Part shown: positions 50,449-61,866 of the stretch, piece after piece
How positions within the stretch are numbered: the first letter of the stretch is position 1
Layout: every line of letters begins with the position of its first letter
DNA from: Histomonas meleagridis
Taxonomy: Eukaryota > Parabasalia > Tritrichomonadida > Dientamoebidae
Direction: 5' to 3'
Assembly: GCA_020186115.1 (NCBI GenBank)
Contig: WSYJ01000157.1
Coordinates: forward strand, 930,001-994,000
Length of the DNA stretch: 64,000 nt
Program-made: the position numbers and the translations under genes
The notes under the pieces: model-generated
What the model was told of the DNA's origin: nothing
What the model saw: the letters and a program-made list of their open reading frames with translations, nothing else
The model's database searches: none

Positions 50449-51103
50449 TATTTCTTGAAAAATACTCACTGATATCAAAAAGTTGATTATGTCCTTTGGG
50501 ATATTCATAAGGACCTTTTTCCTAGAGTATTTCAATTTAAATAACCGAAAAAAGCAAAGAAAGAAAATTGAATTTGTTTTATTTTTTAACACAAGAAAAC
50601 TGTATGGAAAAACTAAAGAATTTGAATGAAATTGTTTGTTTACTTATCTTATGATGTGTAAAATAAATAAAAAATGTAAAAGTTACATTTATTAGGTAGA
50701 ATATAAATTGAATTTTAAAAATTAGGTAATTTATAAATGTTTAAAACCTCATTAAGAGAATCCGATCTTATCTTCTTCATTTTATTTATGTTCTAATTGC
50801 GATATAGATATAAAATTATAAAAAAGATAAGAGTATAATAGAAAAATATTCGGTTAGAAAATTAGTTAGTGTGTTTATTTTACAGAAAATATGATCATTC
50901 TAGTTTGATATACTTTGATCAGCATATATGTAATTTTTTTTAAAAATAATTATTGATAAAAAAAGCATGTAAAATTATAATTTTCAGAAACAAAAGAAAT
51001 TATTAAAAACATGAGGTAAGCTGGTCACAGGGCTTCGGTTGGGGTTAGACCTATGCATTTTTGTTTTCGGATTGACCCGGGATAATTCAAAGACGTTAAG
51101 TTA
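50449..51103. other. Intergenic between Rac gene and subtilase fragment
   Basis: AT-rich up to about 51010, then a higher-GC stretch (GCTGGTCACAGGGCTTCGG and later GACCCGGGATAA) that does not resemble its surroundings and leads into the fragments below. No gene is assigned. Confidence 0.45.
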
Positions 51104-51190
51104 CTTCACATTGACTGAACTCACTTTTTTGGCATAACCGTCTGGCAAGCAATAGCTATTCAAATCAATGACTACCCACACAAAATTTGA
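51104..51190 (-). pseudogene. Short captured gene end
   Basis: The minus strand reads FVWVVIDLNSYCLPDGYAKK then VSSVNVK and a stop. It has protein-like composition and codons unlike the adjoining DNA. It ends abruptly where the subtilase homology begins (about 51194). It looks like the 3' end of an unrelated gene brought in by rearrangement. Origin unknown. Confidence 0.35.
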
Positions 51191-51193
51191 GAT

Positions 51194-52226
51194 CAAAAAA
51201 TCATTAAATGAAAATGATAAAATTAATTCATATAATGGTGTAGCTCCTGACTCTAAACTTATGTATTTAGGTTTATTTGATGAAAATTTTAACGCACTTA
51301 TGGCAAACACAAGCAAATTAGTTGAAATAATTCAAGCAGGTAATGTTCATATCTTTACTAATTCATGGGGTTCTTTTTCATCATTGGATATACGAGAATT
51401 TCAATATTTATTTGATAAAATTATATATGAAGATAATGTTGGTGAAAGCTGTTTGATACTTTTTTGTGCAGGTAATGAAGGAAAAAATGGATTTTATACA
51501 ATTCGTTCACCCGGTAATTCAAAAAATGTTTTAACTGTTGGCGCAGCATCCAAAGTTTTCGATTATCAAAATTTTAAAATCATTATTACAAATGAAGAAG
51601 GAAAACGAGTAAAAGTATTTAGACAAGATCCACAGCCTTATTCTGCTGATGAATTTAATATAGTCAATATGAAATTTTATTTATCAAATTGTTCTGACTT
51701 TAGTATGCCAAAGATGAGTAAGAAATTTTTATATTTTGATATTAATGATTTAAATAAAATTAAAAGTGATTTTTCTGAAGTATTAGCTCAAATACAAAAT
51801 TATGATATTTCTAGATTTGTTTTTGATATAAAATGTGAAGAATTTAATGACTATAGTTCATATTTTTCTAAAATTTATCCTTCTCGAATATTTATAACAA
51901 ATAATCCAACAGTGCTTAAATCAGATGTCGGGAAATATATTACAATAAATTATACTTATGATTCACTTATAGGAAAACAAAATTCACAAATTTCTAAATC
52001 ATTTTATTCTTCAATAGGTCCAACACATTTTGGTGTAATTAAACCTGATGTTATGGCACCAGGTTCATTCGTAACGAGTTCTAAATCTAAACAAATAATT
52101 GATCCTAATCATGGTTCAAAAGATGATTATTTAAATAATTTATTTATTGCAGATGGAACATCAATGGCAACACCAAACGCTACAGGTGCTGCAGCATTAA
52201 TTTCACAATATTTTGATGACTATTAA
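51194..52226 (+). pseudogene. Truncated S8 subtilase copy
   Basis: The open stretch matches the catalytic half of the full subtilase at 52600. It begins at SLNENDKINSYNGVAPDS, contains the oxyanion CAGNEG and the serine motif ADGTSMATPNAT, and ends at SQYFDDY with a stop just past the serine helix. The regions carrying the catalytic Asp and His are absent, so it cannot be active. Its last part, about 51854-52182, is base-for-base identical to the full gene, while the first part is much more diverged. Confidence 0.9.
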
Positions 52227-52599
52227 TGGATCTTTATTTTATGCGTTGTGAGTTTTCTTCTTTTCTTTGTAACAAAAAATTATAAACTAGTCAAAAATAT
52301 TCGATTGTTATCCCTTATCGGTAATTGGGTAAAAAATTAAATTTAATTTTGCCAATTCTGAATTTGTGTCAGTTATTCAAAATTTTGAATATTTATTCTT
52401 GTCAAAATTGTATGATTCATCTTTTTGTGTTAAAAAAAAATACTGATACGTTCATCATTATTCGAAAGTTGAAGGTTGGCTATGTCTCCAATAAATCTGT
52501 CTGAAAGTATAGCCATAAAAGGTTTAAATCAAAATTTGAGCGTAAAATCGATACAAATACACCAACCGTTCAAATAAAATTAATTAATTCACAATAAGC
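52227..52599. other. Intergenic, promoter side of the subtilase
   Basis: CCAACCGTTCAA at 52563-52574 lies about 30 bp before the subtilase ATG. The rest is AT-rich with no gene. Confidence 0.5.
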
Positions 52600-55500
52600 A
52601 TGTTTATAATTATCATAGCAAAATGTACAGCAAGCAATGCACATATTTTTACAACCTCTTTAGGAGGAAATATAACATTTGATCCAAATAAAAAGGCGGT
52701 ACTTTCATCAAATAATCAATGGACTTATGTGTATTTTCAGAATTCACCAAATATTCATCAGCTAAAAGATCATGGAATTGACTTACAAAAGGGTGTTGTG
52801 TATAAAAATGTTTATAAGCTTTATTTGACACCAAAACAAATTTCGTTTTTACAAAAAAATGAAGCTCTCCTTACACCTATTGATCCAAATAGCAAATTAA
52901 TTAATATAACTAAGATTAGTAATTCTAAACAATTATATGTTAAAGGAGAATTTAATCAAATTTCACCAAAGAATAAATCATTTTATACAATAATATCTTA
53001 TTCAGAAGATCATCTCATTATTAAAACCAAAGATCCCATCAAATCATCCAAACATTTTAGTTCATTACCTGAAGTTGAATTTATCAGTTCATATGAACCA
53101 CCAACATCAGCCAATAATATTGCATCAGGGTTCACACAAAAGAATACTGCTGATCTAATTACAGATACACATGGTAATATTATTGCACCTCGATATCTTG
53201 AGTCCAAAGGACTTACAGGTAAAAACCAATCAGTTGCATTACTTGATGAATCAATTGATTATTATCATTCACATTTTTACGATCCTTCAGTCAATATGAT
53301 TTTTAATAAATTTATAACAAATCATCGAAAGATTTCATATTATTATAATTTTTTTGAGACTGAGGAATTATTATATAAAAAATATATGTCAAATCATTCT
53401 CATGGTACACATGTATCAGGGACTATAGCAGGAAAATCATTAAATGAAAATGATAAAATTAATTCATATAATGGTGTAGCTCCTGATTCTAAACTTGTAT
53501 ATTTAGGTTCATTTGATATAAATTACAATAAACTTTTATCAAACATAAGCAAATTAATTGAAATAATTCATGTAGTTAAAGCTCATGTTTTTTCTAATTC
53601 ATGGGGTTATAGAGATTATAATTTATTTACACAGTATTTACTTGATACAATAGTTTATGATTCACTAATTAATGAAAGTTGTTTAATAGTTTTTGCTGCA
53701 GGCAATGAAGGAAAAGATGGAGTTTATACAATTCGTTCTCCAGGAGTTGCAAAAAATGTTTTAACTATTGGTGCAGCTTCCAAAGTTTTTGATTATCAAA
53801 ACTTTAAATTCTTGGTCATAAATGAAGAAGGAAAAGAAATAGAAGTTATTATACCATATCAACAACCTTATTCAGGAAATGATTTTAAAATAATTAATAT
53901 GAAATATTATTTATCAAATTATTCTGATTTTAGTTTACCTAAAAAAAGTTTAAAAATTTTATATTTTAATATTGATGATTTAAACAAAATAAAAAATGAA
54001 TTTACAAATGTATATCCAATTATTGTTAGTCAATTAAAAAATTATTCTATTTATGTAATTATTTTGGATATAAAAGCTGAAGAATATAAAAACTTTAGTT
54101 CATATTTTTCTAAAATTTATCCTTCTCGAATATTTATAACAAATAATCCAACAGTGCTTAAATCAGATGTCGGGAAATATATTACAATAAATTATACTTA
54201 TGATTCACTTATAGGAAAACAAAATTCACAAATTTCTAAATCATTTTATTCTTCAATAGGTCCAACACATTTTGGTGTAATTAAACCTGATGTTATGGCA
54301 CCAGGTTCATTCGTAACGAGTTCTAAATCTAAACAAATAATTGATCCTAATCATGGTTCAAAAGATGATTATTTAAATAATTTATTTATTGCAGATGGAA
54401 CATCAATGGCAACACCAAACGCTGCAGGTGCTGCTGCATTAATTTCACAATATTTTGATGATTGTAAATATTTAAATGAGAAAGTTAATATTAATTCATT
54501 ATTATTAAAATCACTTTTGATTACTTCTGCTTCTAAATCTGATGGAAGTTATACTCCAGATAATTTTGTGGGTCATGGATTAATAGATATATCAACTGTA
54601 TTACCATTTGAAGATGATAATTTTGGTTTAAGATTTTCGAATATTATTAAAATGTCAACAGGCCAAATGCATCATAAAGGTCAAATTAAAATTACTAAGA
54701 ATACAACATCTCTTAAAATTGTTTTATGTTCACATGATAAACCTTTAAGTATCGAATCAATAATACCAATTTATTTCGATTTAGATTTAATAGTTATTTC
54801 ACCAACTAAAAAAATATATATTGGAAATAATCGTATTAATGATACAGAACATTATACATTAAATGAAAAGATTATAATTCCAACGACAGAATTAAAAATT
54901 GGTGAATATGAAATTCATGTCATATCAAATATTGAAATCACTGAAAATATTTCATATATTATAACAACAATTGGACCATTTGAACAAAATGATATAAATT
55001 CAAATCCGAAATTTATTGAAATGCAAAACACGAATAAATGTATATCAACAAAAAAATTCGAATGGATGTAATAAAGGAAAATTAATATGTAAAAATGGAT
55101 TTACAGGACAATTATGTAATATTGAATTTCAAGAATTTCCTTCATATATAACAAGTTCATCAACAATTTTACCAGAAAATTCAGAATTTATTATGCAGCC
55201 GAATACATTAAAATTCTTTAAAGTTTCAAAATATTCTAATTATGATGAATTATTAATGGTATTTTTTGCATATGATATTCGAAACCAATATTCATTTCTA
55301 TGGGAAATGGAACAACCTGGAGATTATATTCCAGCATTATCACAAAATGCTTATAAATGTATAACATCAGATAAATTATTTACAAATGAAAATATGCCAA
55401 TAACAATTAATGCATCACAAGAAAATTACTTCTTTATATCAAATAATTTCCCCTACAATACAACATTTTTTGCAGCTGTATTAAATAAGCCTAATGAAAA

Positions 55501-56428
55501 TGATCCATTATGTTTCTGTAACAACAATGAATGTAGTAATAAAGAAATATGTAAATTACAAAATACATATTCAACAATTTCTGTGTTATATGGAATTTTT
55601 TATTATTGTCATGATAGAGTAATTTATATCGATAAAGATATCGAAATACCTTCAACACTTTTAATTATAGAAAAACCAACCTTTGAATTACTTAAAAATA
55701 ATAATACTAATTCAAAACATTTGGTTACTTTTATGAATTGTGTTTCTTCTGCTAGTACTTCTAATTATTATTTATCAATCAATAATTTAAGAATTAAATT
55801 TGCTGAAACAAGTCAAGTTTCAAGCAACATAATTCCATTCGAATATTTAGAACTTAAAAATATTACTTTTGAAGATAATAATAATTTTATTTTATCAATC
55901 AAAAATTTAATTACTGACTATGAATCATTTGATTCAAATATGCAAATTACTCAATCAATTAAAATGAATAATTCTGAAATTTCAATTAAAACTATTAAAA
56001 TTTATAATAATTCCATAGATTTTATTAATTCTAATGATCAAACAAAGAAAATTAATTTGGTTGAAAATCTTAAAATTGAGTTTCTTGTAATATGTAATAA
56101 TACTTTAATTAATATATTAAATGGTGAAAATTATTCATTAAGTTTACCAAATAATATTCAAATTATTATTAATTTTAATGGAACAGTAAATTCAAATTAT
56201 AAAATTGATGAAAGTATTAAAGATAAAGTTACAATAATAATTGAAGAAAATGAAAATAAACATAAAAAAGGTTTAACAACACTGCAAATCGTTTTAATTG
56301 CTGTTGGTTCTGCTGTTGTTGTTATTTTAATTATTGTTTCAATAGTAACTATTTGCATTAAAAGGAAAAAGAAAAAGCATGAAGATATAATCATAATATA
56401 TGATATAATGCGCAAAGCATTGACTTGA
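52600..56428 (+). CDS. Membrane-anchored S8 subtilisin-like protease (one frameshift)
   Basis: The ATG at 52600 starts a signal-like peptide (MFIIIIAKCTASNAH), then a propeptide-like region. The catalytic domain has Asp in VALLDES (residue 216), His in HGTHVSGT (268), oxyanion Asn in AAGNEG (369) and Ser in DGTSMATP (602), a complete triad. The first frame ends at 55071. A 1-base shift within the A7 run near 55051-55057 continues directly into an EGF-like Cys segment (NGCNKGKLICKNGFTGQLC), a long beta-rich region and a C-terminal membrane helix (residues LQIVLIAVGSAVVVILIIVS) with a basic cytoplasmic tail, ending at 56428. It would be a type I surface protease of about 1,280 residues, like trichomonad SUB proteins. 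The shift may be a sequencing error or a real lesion. Confidence 0.9.
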
Positions 56429-56842
56429 ATAAATGTTATATCCATTTTTTCTTTTCAACAATTATTGTTCGGGTTTATAAACCAAATATATAAATGTTAT
56501 TAAAAATAAAATCATGGTTTTATTCAATGGAGAAACCATAATATTTTTCATTAATATCAATAAACTTAAAAATTACAACATAAAGATATATGTTTTGACA
56601 TTTGTTATTGTCCGCCACATAGTAACTATTATTAATTTAAATACATACAGAAATGTGTATACTTTTATTTCTTGCAAGAATTCGATCAATTTCAGCACTT
56701 TTTCATTTTGGCTGATAAATATTTTAAATATTTTACTTGAAATGTAAAATATTCAATATCAGTGAAATTCCACTTTTGACGGTTTTCTTGACCATTTCCT
56801 TATTTCACATCTAAGCAGATTGACTTTGATTAAAATAAATTC
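56429..56842. other. Intergenic, promoter side of the ankyrin gene
   Basis: Contains TTTTGACGGTTTTC near 56773-56786, about 60 bp before the next ATG. Open frames here are short and AT-driven. Confidence 0.45.
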
Positions 56843-59800
56843 ATGGAATCAAATGTGAAATGTATTTTAAAACATAAAGAAATGCAATATCTAGAGTCGA
56901 TTTATCAAATTACATTCCAACTTGGACAAGAAAACATTAGTTTAATAGTTAAATCTATTATGAAATATTTTGATCAAGACAATTTATATTCATTTAACAC
57001 TGTTCTTTGTCAATGTGTATATTCATCTTTTTATTCGCAAAGGAAGTCTATTGATATATATTTTTTATATTTGCAATCAATTGAAGAAAGTGAAAAACAA
57101 ATTCTTCAACAAAATCCACAAATCTTTAATGTATTTTTACAATTTCTTTTACTTATAAATAAAAACGAATCAAATTATATTATTGCACAAATGATAGAAA
57201 ACAATTTCATTAAACCTGATTTAATTCAAGATCGGCTTAATATTAAGTCTTATTATGCAAATATGTATTTTGCGCATATAATACCAAAAGATTTTGAAGA
57301 AGAATTAAATTCTTATTTTTCTACATTAGGAGAAAAATATATTAATATTGAAGAGTTAAAAAAAGATAATTGGAAATTGCATCATCACTTTATAAAAGAA
57401 GGAAATCCTTCAGAAATGTCGAAAATAATTCGAAATGATGAAGTTGAAAAACTTCAAGAAATGTCATCACAATCCATTTTTGATTATGGTGGATTAATTC
57501 AATCATCTCCTTATGAGAAATATTCTTTTTTAAAATATAGTAATGTTACTTTAATTGATTATGCAGCATTTTTTGGATCAATTAATTGTTTTAAATTTTT
57601 ATTGTTAAATGGTTCTAAATTGACAAATACAATTAAATATGCAATCGCAGGTGGTAACATAGAAATAATTCATTTATGTGAACAATATCATTCGACATTT
57701 GAAGGCTCATTAGAAATAGCAATTGAGTTTCATAGAAATGAAATATTTCATTACCTTTATGATAATAATATTTCAAAAGAAGAGAAAACAAAAATTATAA
57801 CAAAATTAGGTATTAAATGTATAGAATCAGGAAATTATGAAATTTTTTCTTTTTTGGAACAAGAAGGTTTAAGTTTTAATGATGAAATTATACAAACTAC
57901 AATGAAAAGTGGGAACTTATATCTTGTTAAACATATTACCAAAGAAAAAGATTTCCCAAAGAATTCATTGCCTTTTTCTGTTTCATCTAAAAATATTGAA
58001 CTTGTTAGATATGTTATTCAACAAAAAGGAATTGATGTTAATTCCAAAGACATTTGTTTTTGTTTTTTGATGTTTGTATTAGTGTTTTAAAGTTTTAACA
58101 TGATTATCAATGTTTTTTTCTAAAATTTTATGCTTCATTAATTTATGCTTCTGAATTTGGTTTAAATGAAATAGCAAAATTACTTCTTGAATATAAAGAA
58201 ATTGATGTTAATGTAAGAGATGTTTTTTTGTTTTATTCACTGTTTAATTTAAATATTTTTCTATTTTTGAATATAATATTTAAAATTTAATCAAAACATT
58301 TAAAACGGCACTTATTTTTGCATCTGAAAAAGGTTATAAAGAAATAGTTAAATTACTTTTGGAGCAAAAACGAATTGATATTAATGCAAAAGATGTTTAT
58401 TTGTTTTAACCAGAATTAATTTTTAATAATTTCATGTTTAAAAATAGTATTTGGTGATTATTTAGATTATTTAAAACAGCATTCATGTATGCAAATGAAA
58501 AAGGTCATATTGAAGTAGTTGAATTACTTCTTAAACAAGATGGAATTGATGTTAATGCTCGAGAGTTTTATGTTTGTTTCGATGTTTCAATGTTTTTTAA
58601 AATAATTTGGAATTTATTAATATTATTTCAAACTGGTCTAATGTATGCATGTGAAAATGGTTATATTGGAATTATTAAGCTCCTTCTAGAGTATAAAGGT
58701 ATTGATATTAATGTAAAAAATTTTTAATTTTTTTATTTTGGGTTATTCATAATCCTTTGGAATTTCATAATAACATTTGGAATTTGTTCAATATGATTGA
58801 TACAGCACTTATGAAAATATCTAGAAAATCAAATACTGAAGTTGTTAAAATGCTCTTGGAAAAAAGTGATTTTAATATTAATGAAATAAATATTAATTCA
58901 ATTTGTTCAATATTAATTATAATTATTTGAAATTTCAAAAAATTATTTAGAGCTTTTTTAAATAATTTTTTTCAGCTCTTATGATTGCATCTGAATATAA
59001 TCAAATTGAAGTCGCAAAATTGCTTCTTGAGAAGGAGGGGATTGATATCAATATAAAAAATATTTTAACATTTTGTTTAATGCTTTTTTAAGAAATTTAA
59101 TATTAAAAAATTATATTTAGAATTAGTTTCACTTTATTGAAACAGCATTTATAATTGCATCTCATAAATGTCATATAGAAATTGTAAAATTGCTTCTGGA
59201 ACAAAAAGGAATAGATATAAATATTAAAAACAGTGTTTTCTTCAATTTCATTTAGGAATTTATTCATATTTTTTAAATCAGCACTAATACTAGCAACAAA
59301 AAATGGATACTTTGAAATTATCAAATTAATTCTTGAATATAAATCAAACGAAATCAATAAAAATGATATAAATTTAACTTATTATGTGTTTGCTAAAATA
59401 ATTTGAAACAGCACTTATAATTGCAACACAAAATAACTATACAGAAATAGTAAAATTGCTTCTTAAACAAGAAGGAATTAATATAAATCATAAAGATTTT
59501 TATTTTATTATAGTAATATCTAATTTTATAATATTATATTCCAAAAATATATTTGGAATTCATCAAAATAATAGATGACACCATTATTGATTGCATCACA
59601 AAGAGGATTTACTGATATTGTAAAATTACTCCTTGAAAAAGAAACTTTAGATATCAACGCAAAAAATATTTATTTATCTTAATTAATTTATAATTAAATT
59701 TATTCAAATTCCAAAAATTAATTTAATATTTGATTAAACAATTTCAGACAGCACTTCTAACAGCATCTACTCATGGAAATATCGAAATTGTAAAACTGCT

Positions 59801-60178
59801 TCTTGAAAGAAAAGGAATTGATATAAATGCTAAAGATGATTATTTAAATTAATTGTTGTTTATTCATATTATTTTTTGTATCAAAAAAATATTTGGAAAT
59901 GAATTAAATAATTTCGAACAGCACTTATTGAAGTATCATGGGCAGGGAGAACAGAAATTGTCAAATTATTACTCGAACAGGAAGAGATTGACATGAATGT
60001 CAAAACCAGAAATGGAATGACACCAATTCTTCTGGCAGCTGCTAGAAATAAAACAGAGATTGTTGAAATATTCAAGAATAAAAAAGGAGTCGAATATGAC
60101 GAACAACGCTTGAAAGAAGTCTCAATGAGTCCTGAATCCGTAATGAAAGGTTTTACTCCAACAAACCTTGATAACTAA
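56843..60178 (+). CDS. DUF3447-ankyrin protein with 12 spaced modules
   Basis: The best preserved of the family. The first block (56843-58051) encodes the helical N-terminus and the DUF3447 core (IIRNDEVEKLQEMSSQ, NVTLIDYAAFFGSINCFKFL, YAIAGGNIEIIHLCEQYHST) and the first ankyrin repeats. Eleven modules follow, each exactly 93 nt and free of stops, and a last block (59915-60178) that runs two repeats together without a gap (NVKTRNGMTPILLAAARNKT) and ends at a natural stop. Spacers: 58052-58128, 58222-58301, 58395-58472, 58566-58628, 58722-58798, 58892-58968, 59062-59138, 59232-59274, 59368-59404, 59498-59574, 59668-59744, 59838-59914 (77, 80, 78, 63, 77, 77, 77, 43, 37, 77, 77, 77 nt). Joining the modules gives a continuous protein of about 15 ankyrin repeats. 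Ankyrin repeats bind other proteins; the partner is unknown. Confidence 0.8.
58052..59914 (+). repeat. Ankyrin module/spacer array (12 spacers)
   Basis: Eight of the twelve spacers end in TTT directly before the codon preceding the Thr-Ala-Leu motif; the others end in ATT or AAT. Many start ATTTATTTG or GTTTATTTG. The sequences are much more diverged than in the 12.1-13.2 kb array, yet seven are still exactly 77 nt and align without gaps (for example 58892-58968 against 12211-12287). Confidence 0.9.
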
Positions 60179-60403
60179 CTTCATAGAATAACATTTTTTG
60201 TTTGACTTAATAAAGATAAATTACATTTCTTATAAGATATTATTTTAATAAATTAATTTTTTTCTTTATAAATTCAGCAATTTTGTCTCGATATTAATGC
60301 AGTGATACAAATTAAACTATGCAACAATATTTACAAATTTCTTGAGTCTCAAATAAAAAAAAATATTTAATCAAATAATTAAAACAATTCATCTATTATT
60401 TAT
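60179..60403. other. Convergent intergenic, no gene
   Basis: Short AT-rich gap between two genes that end towards each other. Confidence 0.5.
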
Positions 60404-61828
60404 TCATTTCATATTTTCTAATTTCTTATATATCATATCCAATGTTTCCACGTAAATTTTCTCTCCTCTAACAAATGCGTCTTTTCTTTCCTCATTTGAC
60501 ATTTTAATCCATTCCACAAACGCCAAATCGTTTTTGTTAATCCTTTCGAAACATTTCAACAAATTATTTAAATTTTTTCGTTTCGGGAAAATTCTCTTAA
60601 AGCGTTTCAGCGTTAATTTTTCTTCCACAAAGTCTCTAATGTTTACTATATCTGCGAAAGAAGGGTTCATCCAATCAGTTGGATTTACCTTTTGTTCAAT
60701 CGCTTTATGATATTCATCGTCATATAAACTAATTCCGGGACATGGATCATTCAGTTTCGGATCGCAATCAATGACGCGCCCGATGTTCATCATTTCGGCA
60801 ATGATTTCGCTCTTTTGATAATAATCAAGTTGCGAATCTTTACCACTCATTGATGGAGAAACATTTACTTCTATTAAATGACATTTTCGATTTTCGTCAA
60901 TTAATATATCGATGCCAAAGAGTTCAAATGACGTTTGTCGTGATTTAATATACTTTTGATGATATTCAAGAATTTGCGTTGATGCAGATATGATTGCAAT
61001 GGCTGAAATCTCATTAAATTGCCGCTGAATTTCTTCACGACTTATTCCATGTTTGGAAATTATGGTAAACATTTCGTCAAGCGAAAGTTTTTGTTGTGCA
61101 GAATTAAATGAGGAGTCATGCCGATTAAGAGATACATTGGTGAGATGTGAACAAACATCAGTGAGTTCTCCACCATATTTATGTGTTGCAAGACGAGCAA
61201 GTCCAAAATCGTGGAGATATATTCGAAGCGGATAAATTGATGTAACCAAAACATAAAGACGAATATCGAATTTTTGACTGTTGCAGATGAGGAGAGGCCT
61301 TTCTATGTATTCTTGAACTATATAACCGGGTTGAATTGAAATTGATTGTGAACTATCAACAATGGTTATGCCTTCACCACGAGAAGAAGCGATGGGCTTG
61401 AGAATCCAATGCTTGTGGTTCTTCCAATTTTGTTGTAAAGTTGTTGTATCAGATGAAAGATATGATTCTGGATAAAAATCAATATTTGGAACCCTTTGTT
61501 TTAATGAACACATTCTCTTATGGAGTTCACCCTTTTTTCCAATTAAGAAAGCACCAGCAAAATGGTTGATTTTTTGCCATGGAAGACATCTTTGATATTC
61601 AGGTGGATCAAATTGTTGACCCCATGAAACATTCCATTTTTTGTTGAAATCTTCAACATGTGGAAAACCTGATTTATTGAAGTATCTTGCAGTTAATTCG
61701 GCTATTACTTTATTAACAAGAAACGCATGATAAGGATGCCTTCCCGTAGGAGGGTCATCAATGTAAGGGAATGTAATATATTTATAAGGAAGAGGATGTT
61801 GCCTAAAAAATGAATAAATCTCTTCCAT
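60404..61828 (-). CDS. Tubulin-tyrosine-ligase-like polyglutamylase
   Basis: The 474-residue protein has the TTL family core in order: WNVSWGQQFD, NHFAGAFLIGKKGELHKRM, HWILKPIASSRGEGI, VQEYIERPLLI, KFDIRLYVLVTS, CSHLTNVSLN, FELFGIDILIDENRKCHLIE and VNVSPSMSG. The ATP-grasp Lys, the IRLYVLV and the EVN metal ligands are present, so an active enzyme is predicted. The layout matches the TTLL4/5 group that adds glutamates to tubulin tails, which regulates flagellar and cytoskeletal microtubules. The basic C-terminal helices would bind the tubulin tail. The ATG at 61828 is 38 bp from the divergent start of the next gene. Confidence 0.92.
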   Translation of the reverse strand: MEEIYSFFRQHPLPYKYITFPYIDDPPTGRHPYHAFLVNKVIAELTARYFNKSGFPHVEDFNKKWNVSWGQQFDPPEYQRCLPWQKINHFAGAFLIGKKGELHKRMCSLKQRVPNIDFYPESYLSSDTTTLQQNWKNHKHWILKPIASSRGEGITIVDSSQSISIQPGYIVQEYIERPLLICNSQKFDIRLYVLVTSIYPLRIYLHDFGLARLATHKYGGELTDVCSHLTNVSLNRHDSSFNSAQQKLSLDEMFTIISKHGISREEIQRQFNEISAIAIISASTQILEYHQKYIKSRQTSFELFGIDILIDENRKCHLIEVNVSPSMSGKDSQLDYYQKSEIIAEMMNIGRVIDCDPKLNDPCPGISLYDDEYHKAIEQKVNPTDWMNPSFADIVNIRDFVEEKLTLKRFKRIFPKRKNLNNLLKCFERINKNDLAFVEWIKMSNEERKDAFVRGEKIYVETLDMIYKKLENMK

Positions 61829-61866
61829 CCAGTCAAGAAACCGTTAAAGGTACAAACGGTCGAAAA
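61829..61866. promoter_or_regulatory. 38-bp bidirectional promoter with paired Myb-like words
   Basis: Only 38 bp separate two divergent ATGs. They contain AAACCGTTA at 61838-61846 and AAACGGTC at 61854-61861, one copy facing each gene. This is the clearest case of the upstream motif in the window. A slightly longer start for the right-hand gene (61810) would overlap the left-hand coding region and is less likely. Confidence 0.55.
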
